Assembly: GCA_029907105.1 (NCBI GenBank)
Contig: JARYMM010000006.1
Location: forward strand, 1 to 64,000
Length of the DNA: 64,000 nt
Reading direction: 5' to 3'
Origin: Anaerolineae bacterium
GTDB lineage: Bacteria > Chloroflexota > Anaerolineae > UBA3071
The stretch's first letter is position 1, and each line of letters begins with the position of its first letter. Below are positions 57,844-64,000 of this stretch, in pieces. The position numbers were made by a program, and so were the translations under genes. The notes beneath the pieces were generated by a model. It was given only the letters and a program-made list of their open reading frames with translations, was not told the origin of the DNA and made no database searches.

Positions 57844-58881
57844 ATGAACCTCAGAAGACTCAGTTTGTCCATTGGTGCGCTGGTCGTGTTGGTGCTGCTG
57901 ATCACGGCCTGCGCGCCGCCAGCGGCGGCACCGGCCGCGCCGGAAGCGGCAGCCCCCACTACTACCGGCAAGACCTGCGAAGGCGTGAAGATCATCTTCT
58001 TCCCAGGTGGCCCACCAGGGTGCCCCTTCGCCACCGTCGTTTACAACGGAGCCGTAGCGGCAGCGGCAGACCTGGGCGCCGATGTGGAATACATGTGGTC
58101 GGACTGGAACCCCGAGAAGATGGTCAGCCAATTCAAAGGGGCTATGGCCACCAAGCCTGACGGCATTGCCATCATGGGCCATCCAGGAGATGATGCCTTC
58201 GAGGCGGCCGTGGACGAGGCCAGGGCCAAGGGGATCATCGTTACCAGCCAGAACACGACCCTGCCCAGACTCGAAGCGCGGTACAAGGCCGATGGGTTCG
58301 GCTATGTTGGCCAGGAGCTCTACGAGTCCGGCTACATGCTGGGCCAGGAAGCCATCAGGAGAACAGGCTTCGGCAAGGGCGATCGGGCCATGGTCTGGGG
58401 GCTGTTGTCCGAGCCCACCCGCGGGTTGAGGACCAAGGGCGTCATTGACGCTCTGGAAGAGGCCGGGATGACGGTGGACTACATCGAGATTGACAAGGCC
58501 ACCGATGCTGATGCCACGGCAGGCACCCCGGTCTTCACCGGCTATGTGACGTCCAACCCCGATGTGAAGCTGGTCTGCACCGACCATGGCGGCCTGACCG
58601 CTACTCTGGAGACCTACTTGAAGGCGGCGGGCAAGGGCCCGGACGACATCTACGGCATCGGCTTCGATCTCTCGCCGGCCACGCTGGAGGCGATCCGCGG
58701 CGGATGGACGGACCTGGTGCTTGATCAGCAACCCTTCCTGCAAGGCTATCTGCCCATCGTGCAGATCTGCCTGACCAAGAAGTACCAGTTCTCCGGCCTG
58801 CACATTGACACGGGGTCCGGCTTTGCCCACAAGGACAACGTTGAGGCTCTGGCCCCGCTCGTGGAGAAGCAGATCCGGTAA
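57844..58881 (+). CDS. Periplasmic-binding-protein-2-type sugar ABC substrate-binding lipoprotein
   Basis: VLLITACAPPAAAP lipobox; RbsB-like pattern. Confidence 0.9.
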   Translation: MNLRRLSLSIGALVVLVLLITACAPPAAAPAAPEAAAPTTTGKTCEGVKIIFFPGGPPGCPFATVVYNGAVAAAADLGADVEYMWSDWNPEKMVSQFKGAMATKPDGIAIMGHPGDDAFEAAVDEARAKGIIVTSQNTTLPRLEARYKADGFGYVGQELYESGYMLGQEAIRRTGFGKGDRAMVWGLLSEPTRGLRTKGVIDALEEAGMTVDYIEIDKATDADATAGTPVFTGYVTSNPDVKLVCTDHGGLTATLETYLKAAGKGPDDIYGIGFDLSPATLEAIRGGWTDLVLDQQPFLQGYLPIVQICLTKKYQFSGLHIDTGSGFAHKDNVEALAPLVEKQIR

Positions 58882-59012
58882 TCGGGAGACAGGTAGATTG
58901 GTAGATTGGGAAACTGGTAGATTGGGAAACCGGTAGATCGGTAGATTGGGGCCAGGAAGCCCAACGTACCAATGTACCAATGTACCAATGTACCAATCTA
59001 CCAATCTGCCAA
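58882..59012. repeat. Word-repeat fold-back (ggtagattgg)n / (ccaatctacc/ccaatgtac)n
   Basis: aggtagattggtagattgggaaactggtagattggg...cgtaccaatgtaccaatgtaccaatgtaccaatctaccaatctgcc. Confidence 0.95.
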
Positions 59013-59027
59013 CCAGGAGATGGCTGT

Positions 59028-59783
59028 ATGGATTACATGCTTGAAATGAGAAATATCTCCAAACGCTTCGGGGAAGTGCAGGCGCTGCGCGACGTGAATT
59101 TTGTCGTCGCTCCCCAGGAGGTCGTGGGGTTGGTAGGCGACAACGGCGCGGGCAAGTCCACGCTCATCAAAATCGTCACCGGCTATTATCAGCAGGACAG
59201 CGGCGAGGTCTACTTCAAGGGCCAGAAGCTGGAAGACCTGTCGGTGGCCAAAGCCCGGCAGCTAGGGATCGAGACCGTCTATCAGGAACGGGCCCTGGCC
59301 GATCAGCAGACCCTGTGGCGGAACATTTTCATGGGGCGGGAGCTGACGACGCGCAACGGCTTCCTGGACGTGAGGAAGATGAAGCGGGAGACGGAGAAAT
59401 TGATGGTCGGCTCCATGGGCTTCACCTCGGCGGCGGTGGCACCCGACTCCGTAGTGCGCACCTTTTCGGGCGGTGAGAAGCAGGGCGTCGCCATCGTGCG
59501 GGCGCTGTACTTCGACGCCGAACTGATCATCCTGGACGAGCCGACAATGGGCCTGTCGCTGTCGGAGACCAGGAAATTGCTGGACTTCGTCGGCGGGATC
59601 AAAGAGGCCGGCAAGAGCTGCATCTTCATTGACCACAACGTTTTTCACGTCTACTCCGTTGCGGACAGGGTTGTAGTGCTGGACAGAGGTATGGTGGCAG
59701 GCGAATTCTTAACCAAAGATATCGCGCTGGACCAGCTCATGGACAAGATGTACCGGGTCGCTCAGACCGGACATCTGGATTGA
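59028..59783 (+). CDS. Sugar ABC transporter ATP-binding protein, single-domain (FrcA-like)
   Basis: VGLVGDNGAGKSTLIKIVTG; RTFSGGEKQGVAIVRALYFDAELIILDEPTMGLS. Confidence 0.93.
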   Translation: MDYMLEMRNISKRFGEVQALRDVNFVVAPQEVVGLVGDNGAGKSTLIKIVTGYYQQDSGEVYFKGQKLEDLSVAKARQLGIETVYQERALADQQTLWRNIFMGRELTTRNGFLDVRKMKRETEKLMVGSMGFTSAAVAPDSVVRTFSGGEKQGVAIVRALYFDAELIILDEPTMGLSLSETRKLLDFVGGIKEAGKSCIFIDHNVFHVYSVADRVVVLDRGMVAGEFLTKDIALDQLMDKMYRVAQTGHLD

Positions 59784-59830
59784 TGACTCATGGAGAGTCG
59801 GGCTTCTCCAGGGGGAAAAGGAGCCATCCC

Positions 59831-60868
59831 ATGCCCAATCACGCTGCAGAGGGAGTTGAAATGACCTCTACCGCCTCTCAAGCCCGGGTGCAGGCACGCC
59901 ATTTGCCCGCTCTGGCCCGCTTTGCCCGCACGTATGGCCTGCAGATAGGCATCATTTGTGTCCTGCTGGCCATATGGGGGCTTTTCACCATTGGGGCACC
60001 CAAGACCTTCCTCTCATCCGAAATCTACGCTGCCTACATGTCCACCATCCCGTTCTTTGCGGTGATGGCTTTGCCCCTGACCATGGTGGTGATCGCCGGC
60101 GAGATGGATCTCTCATTCCCTTCCATCATGGCCATGGGCATGCTAGTGTTTGTCAGGGTTTTTGAAACCACCGGCAGCGTGCTCCTCTCTTTTATCCTGT
60201 GCCTGGCCGCCGGATTCGCCATCGGGTTACTGAATGGAGTCATCGTGGTCAGGACAGGCATTCCCTCGCTTGTGGCCACCATCGGCACACAGTTCTTCTG
60301 GCGCGGTGCGGTTCTGGTCATCACCGGCGGGAGGCCCGCCTCCCTGGTCCCGATCAAAGGGACGCTCCTGTATAACGCCCTGGTGGGCAGGTGGGGCGGT
60401 TATGTGCCCGCGCAGATGATCTGGACCGTGGTGGTGGCTATCCTCGTGTGGGTCTTGTTGAACCGTCATCAATTCGGCGCGCACGTGTACCTGGTCGGGG
60501 ACAACGAAGACAGTGCCAGGTTAATGGGTGTCAACGCTGACCGGACGAAAATCATGGTCTTTGCCGTCGTTGGCCTTGCCGCGGCCTTCGCCGGCGTCCT
60601 GGCCAGCCTGGAAGTGAATTACTTCTGGGTGACCCTGGGGGAAGGATACATGCTGCGCACGCTGGCCGCCGTGTTCCTGGGCGGCACCTCGGTGTTCGGC
60701 GGCACGGGGACCGTCCTGGGCACTTTCGTCGGCTGCTTCATTATCGGGGCCATCGAAGCCGGCATTGTAGCCGTCGGCCTGACCGGCTTCTGGACGCAAC
60801 TGCTGTATGGCCTGATCATCATCCTCTCCGTGTCCATGCACGCCATGGTAAGGCGAAAATTAGAGTAG
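59831..60868 (+). CDS. Sugar ABC transporter permease (RbsC/FrcC-like)
   Basis: VIAGEMDLSFPSIMAMG; GLLNGVIVVRTGIPSLVATIGT; LAAVFLGGTSVFGGTGTVLGTFVG. Confidence 0.93.
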   Translation: MPNHAAEGVEMTSTASQARVQARHLPALARFARTYGLQIGIICVLLAIWGLFTIGAPKTFLSSEIYAAYMSTIPFFAVMALPLTMVVIAGEMDLSFPSIMAMGMLVFVRVFETTGSVLLSFILCLAAGFAIGLLNGVIVVRTGIPSLVATIGTQFFWRGAVLVITGGRPASLVPIKGTLLYNALVGRWGGYVPAQMIWTVVVAILVWVLLNRHQFGAHVYLVGDNEDSARLMGVNADRTKIMVFAVVGLAAAFAGVLASLEVNYFWVTLGEGYMLRTLAAVFLGGTSVFGGTGTVLGTFVGCFIIGAIEAGIVAVGLTGFWTQLLYGLIIILSVSMHAMVRRKLE

Positions 60869-60931
60869 TTGTCACGTCCCTGCGGACACCACCAGGGACG
60901 AAAATGGTCAAGGCATCTATTTTCGAGGTAG
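60867..60931 (+). repeat. Dispersed 65-nt repeat, copy 2 (inverted relative to 36657-36721)
   Basis: agttgtcacgtccctgcggacaccaccagggacgaaaatggtcaaggcatctattttcgaggtag. Confidence 0.93.
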
Positions 60932-60977
60932 AACCCGCTGCGAAGCGGGATGCGGAGCTGCCTTTTGGGGGAGGGGG

Positions 60978-62093
60978 ATGAAGCATCGGGATCGAGTGCA
61001 GATGGCGCTCAGCCACGAGGAGCCCGACAGATGCCCCATGCAGATCAGCTTTACGCCGGAGTTCGCTGCCCGCCTCAAGGATGAGCTGGGGCTGACGGAC
61101 GACAATCTGCACAATCCCCACGGCGGCGGCAACACCTACATGCTGGAGCGCATCCTGGACGAGGACATGCTCCTGACCTCGGTAGGCTGGGCCAATTCCT
61201 ATTACGCCACCGAAACGTACAGCGAGGATGGTGTCACCTATACCGACGAATGGGGCGTGGGCTGGAGGAACGTGGCCTACGAGACCCGCTTCGGCACGGG
61301 CCATTACACGGAGATGGTAGTGCATCCCCTGGCTGACGACGCAGCCATCGCTTCCTATGTGCCGCCCGACCCGCAGCGGCCGGAGCTGTACACCGAAGCG
61401 GCCAGGGTTATCGAGGAGTTCAGGGAGGAGTACTGGATCGTCGGCGTGACGGTCACCACCATCTGGGAGACGGCCTGGGCGCTGCGCGGATACGAACAGG
61501 CGCTGATGGACCTGGCCCTCAACCCCGACCTGATGGAGCAGATTCTGGACATCCCTTTCAACTATCACCTGGCCGCCGCCCAGAAGCTGGTGCAGATGGG
61601 CGTGGACATGATCTGGATCGGGGACGATGTGGGCGCGCAGCAGCGCATGCTCATCTCCCCCGCGACTTGGCGACGCTTTTTCAAGCCGCGCATGGCGGCC
61701 TTCATCTCCACGCTGAAGCGCACCAACCCTGCCGTCAAGGTCGCTTATCATTCCGACGGAGCCATTGAGCCCATCATCCCTGACCTGATCGAGATCGGAT
61801 TGGACGTGCTCAATCCCATCCAGCCGCGATGCATGGACCCTGTCCGGCTGAAGAAGATGTACGGAGACAGGCTGTGCTTCTGGGGCTCCATTGACGAGCA
61901 ACACACATTGCCCTTCGGGACGCCGGTGGAGGTACGGCAGGAAGTGATGGCCCGGCTGCAGACGCTGGGCAGGGGCGGTGGCCTGATCATCGGGCCGACC
62001 CATCATGTGCAGTTGGATACACCGCTGGAGAACTTCTGGGCCATGGTCCACGCCATCCGGGACACGCCCTACGCTTCTTTGTGGCACGGCTGA
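60978..62093 (+). CDS. Uroporphyrinogen decarboxylase (URO-D) superfamily protein
   Basis: MKHRDRVQMALSHEEPDRCPMQ; DMIWIGDDVGAQQRMLISPATWRRFFKPRM; YHSDGAIEPIIPDLIEIGLDVLNPIQP. Confidence 0.9.
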   Translation: MKHRDRVQMALSHEEPDRCPMQISFTPEFAARLKDELGLTDDNLHNPHGGGNTYMLERILDEDMLLTSVGWANSYYATETYSEDGVTYTDEWGVGWRNVAYETRFGTGHYTEMVVHPLADDAAIASYVPPDPQRPELYTEAARVIEEFREEYWIVGVTVTTIWETAWALRGYEQALMDLALNPDLMEQILDIPFNYHLAAAQKLVQMGVDMIWIGDDVGAQQRMLISPATWRRFFKPRMAAFISTLKRTNPAVKVAYHSDGAIEPIIPDLIEIGLDVLNPIQPRCMDPVRLKKMYGDRLCFWGSIDEQHTLPFGTPVEVRQEVMARLQTLGRGGGLIIGPTHHVQLDTPLENFWAMVHAIRDTPYASLWHG

Positions 62094-62119
62094 GTCAGGC
62101 TGCCTTCCGTGCGTCGAAG

Positions 62120-62275
62120 GGCAAGGCTGATGACGAAAGACGAGTTGAGTTCGGTGTTCAGGGTTCGGATTTCGGAGTGCGTTGTGGTCGCCGTCGAACT
62201 CCGAACTCCGAACACTTCAGCGTTGGTCATCCGTCCTTCGTCGAGTCCTTTGTTGAAGCTCCCTTCTTCTCTACT
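62120..62275. repeat. Composite nested word-repeat element
   Basis: Outer words gacgaaagacga...ccttcgtcga, inner words gttcggtgttc..ggttcggatttcggagt...aactccgaactccgaacac. Confidence 0.8.
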
Positions 62276-62328
62276 TTCCGCTAAGTTGGGGTTTTGAGCC
62301 ATTTTGGGCCATTTTGCGCTCCGATGAC

Positions 62329-62375
62329 CTACTACATGCGGTAGCCTGAATCAACAAAGCTACTACATGTAGTGG
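62329..62375. promoter_or_regulatory. Two palindromic boxes ctactacatgcggtag and ctactacatgtagtgg
   Basis: 62329-62344 and 62360-62375, start-to-start spacing 31 bp, upstream of the 62424 gene. Confidence 0.7.
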
Positions 62376-62423
62376 CAAAACAAGTTAGCGGAAACTAAAG
62401 TTCTTGGGAAGAGGGAATAAGGA

Positions 62424-63572
62424 GTGAAGCCACGAGACAGGGTCATGCTGGCCCTCAACCACCAGGAGCCCGACCGCATTCCCATTGACCTGGGCGGGAC
62501 GATTTGCTCCTCCATCCACAGGGATGCCTACATCGCGCTCAAGCAGCACCTGGGCCTGGAGGTGGAGGAGCTCCGGATGGTGGACTACATCCAGCAGTTG
62601 CCCTACCTGGACGAGGCCCTCCTGGAGCGGTTGGGGGCGGATTTCCGCATGGTGCAGTTGCCGGCAGCCACAGCGCCGGATGTGGCCATCTTCGAGGAAG
62701 GGAAGTACTACGCTCTTATTGACCGCTGGGGTTCCAAATTGCACATGCCCAAAGAAGGCGGACTGTACTTCGATTGGGTGGAGTTCCCCATCAGGGAGGC
62801 CAGCATGGAGGCCCTGGACAGCTACACCTGGCCAGAGCCCGATCCTCCCGAGGCCATCGCCGAGCTTCGCCAGCAGGCCAAATATCTCTATGAGCACACG
62901 GACTACGCCCTGGTGGGCAACGCCATCATCGGCGGGGGCATTTTCGAGCAGCCGGCCCGCGTCATGGGGCTGGAGAACTTCCTCATCGCCCTGGTGCGGG
63001 AGCCTCGCTTCGCCGACCGCCTGATGGAGCAGATCACCGACATCTACATCGAATCCTGCAACAACTACCTGGATCAAATCGGCGAGTACCTGCAGGTGTT
63101 CTGCTACTGGGATGACCTGGCGGGCCAGGATGGCTGGCTGATCTCGCCGGAGCTCTATCGCCGCATGGTCAAGCCCAAGCAACGCCGCCTGCTGGAGGCC
63201 ATCAAGCGCAAGACAGAGGCCAAAATCTACTATCACGGCTGCGGCGCGGTCTTCGACCTGATCCCCGATCTGATCGAGTTGGGCTTCGACATTCTCAATC
63301 CCGTGCAGGTCTCCGCCCGTGGCATGGACACCCGGCGGCTCAAGCAAGAGTATGGCCGGGACATCACTTTCTGGGGCGGCGGGGTGGACACTCAGCACGT
63401 GCTGCCTTTCGGCACGCCGGCCGAGGTGGCCGACGAGGTCAGGCGGCGCATTGATGATCTGGCCCCGGGCGGCGGTTTCGTCTTCGCCGCCGTGCACAAC
63501 ATTCAGGCTCGCGTGCCACCACAGAACATCGTGGCGGCATTCGAGACGGCGCTGGGGTATGGGCGGTATTAG
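62424..63572 (+). CDS. Uroporphyrinogen decarboxylase (URO-D) superfamily protein
   Basis: MKPRDRVMLALNHQEPDRIPIDLGGT; YHGCGAVFDLIPDLIELGFDILNPVQVSARGMD. Confidence 0.9.
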   Translation: MKPRDRVMLALNHQEPDRIPIDLGGTICSSIHRDAYIALKQHLGLEVEELRMVDYIQQLPYLDEALLERLGADFRMVQLPAATAPDVAIFEEGKYYALIDRWGSKLHMPKEGGLYFDWVEFPIREASMEALDSYTWPEPDPPEAIAELRQQAKYLYEHTDYALVGNAIIGGGIFEQPARVMGLENFLIALVREPRFADRLMEQITDIYIESCNNYLDQIGEYLQVFCYWDDLAGQDGWLISPELYRRMVKPKQRRLLEAIKRKTEAKIYYHGCGAVFDLIPDLIELGFDILNPVQVSARGMDTRRLKQEYGRDITFWGGGVDTQHVLPFGTPAEVADEVRRRIDDLAPGGGFVFAAVHNIQARVPPQNIVAAFETALGYGRY

Positions 63573-63612
63573 CCAATCAGCAAATCATAAATCGGCAAAG
63601 GAGAAAAGGTTC

Positions 63613-64000
63613 ATGGAAGAGGTGACTATCGGGTTCGTGCCGGCTCACCGCGTGCCTTTTGACGAGGAGTGGGCCGTGGACATGCGGCGCCGCACGCTGC
63701 AGGCGCTGGACAAGGTGGAGGGGCTGGATCTGGTCGTCCCCGACGAGAACTGGACGCAGAATGGCCTGGTGCGCGACGACAACGACGCCGAGGCGGTGAT
63801 TGACCTCTTCAGCTCGGCGGACGTGGCGGGCGTGATCATCGGCGCCATGACTTTCGGCGACGAGATTTCCGCCGTCAGCGTGGCCGAAGCGCTGGGCGTG
63901 CCTGTCTTGCTCTTTGGCACCAAAGAGGGCGAGTTCACCGCCGACGGCAACCGCCGCTCCGATTCCTTCTGTGGCACGCTGTCCATCTCCTCCGGGCTCT
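63613..64000 (+). CDS. L-fucose/L-arabinose isomerase-like protein, partial at window edge
   Basis: MEEVTIGFVPAHRVPFDEEWAVDMRRRTLQALDKVEGLDLVVPDENW; no stop before the window end. Confidence 0.55.
   Translation, partial: MEEVTIGFVPAHRVPFDEEWAVDMRRRTLQALDKVEGLDLVVPDENWTQNGLVRDDNDAEAVIDLFSSADVAGVIIGAMTFGDEISAVSVAEALGVPVLLFGTKEGEFTADGNRRSDSFCGTLSISSGL

Noticed and set aside
58882-59012. Possible CRISPR or iteron origin
   Set aside because: Short 9-10 nt words with complementary second half and no 25-40 nt spacers; no replication initiator gene nearby.

Overview
High-GC bacterial chromosomal window, probably Chloroflexota (an inference from gene content and style; no marker was searched). Most of it is conserved chromosome. 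Contents in order: MttB-like methyltransferase, processive GT2, UbiX/UbiA-type genes, purA-purB, hutI, DUF362 ferredoxin, ftcD, NYN and PHP proteins, YjbQ, M29 aminopeptidase, trpS with an upstream T-box, plsY and a lipid kinase. Next comes a sucrose/trehalose/alpha-glucoside block: PfkB kinase, sucrose-phosphate-synthase-like GT fused to a PfkB domain, TreS-like enzyme, MalEFG-type ABC transporter and LacI regulator with twin operators. Then holB-ricT, lipA, an acyl-CoA carboxyltransferase, two tRNA-Ser genes, a large-type SRP RNA with Alu-like 5' domain, rfbB, yvcK, tRNA-Lys and an M23 peptidase. From 43.7 kb to the end lie two sugar-uptake/catabolism clusters, with a 4-hydroxybutyryl-CoA-dehydratase-like flavoprotein, FGGY kinase, DUF4432, FucI-like isomerases, FrcABC-like ABC transporter and paired URO-D-family proteins. 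The most unusual signal is in the spaces between genes. At least a dozen loci carry short 'word' repeats (6-9 nt words in imperfect tandem, often followed by their reverse complement so that they fold back). Several are integrated into coding sequences in frame (hutI, the GT-PfkB linker, the plsY 3' end, the NYN start codon). MITE-like elements with recognisable terminal inverted repeats are also present and appear to have added peptides to TreS and LipA.
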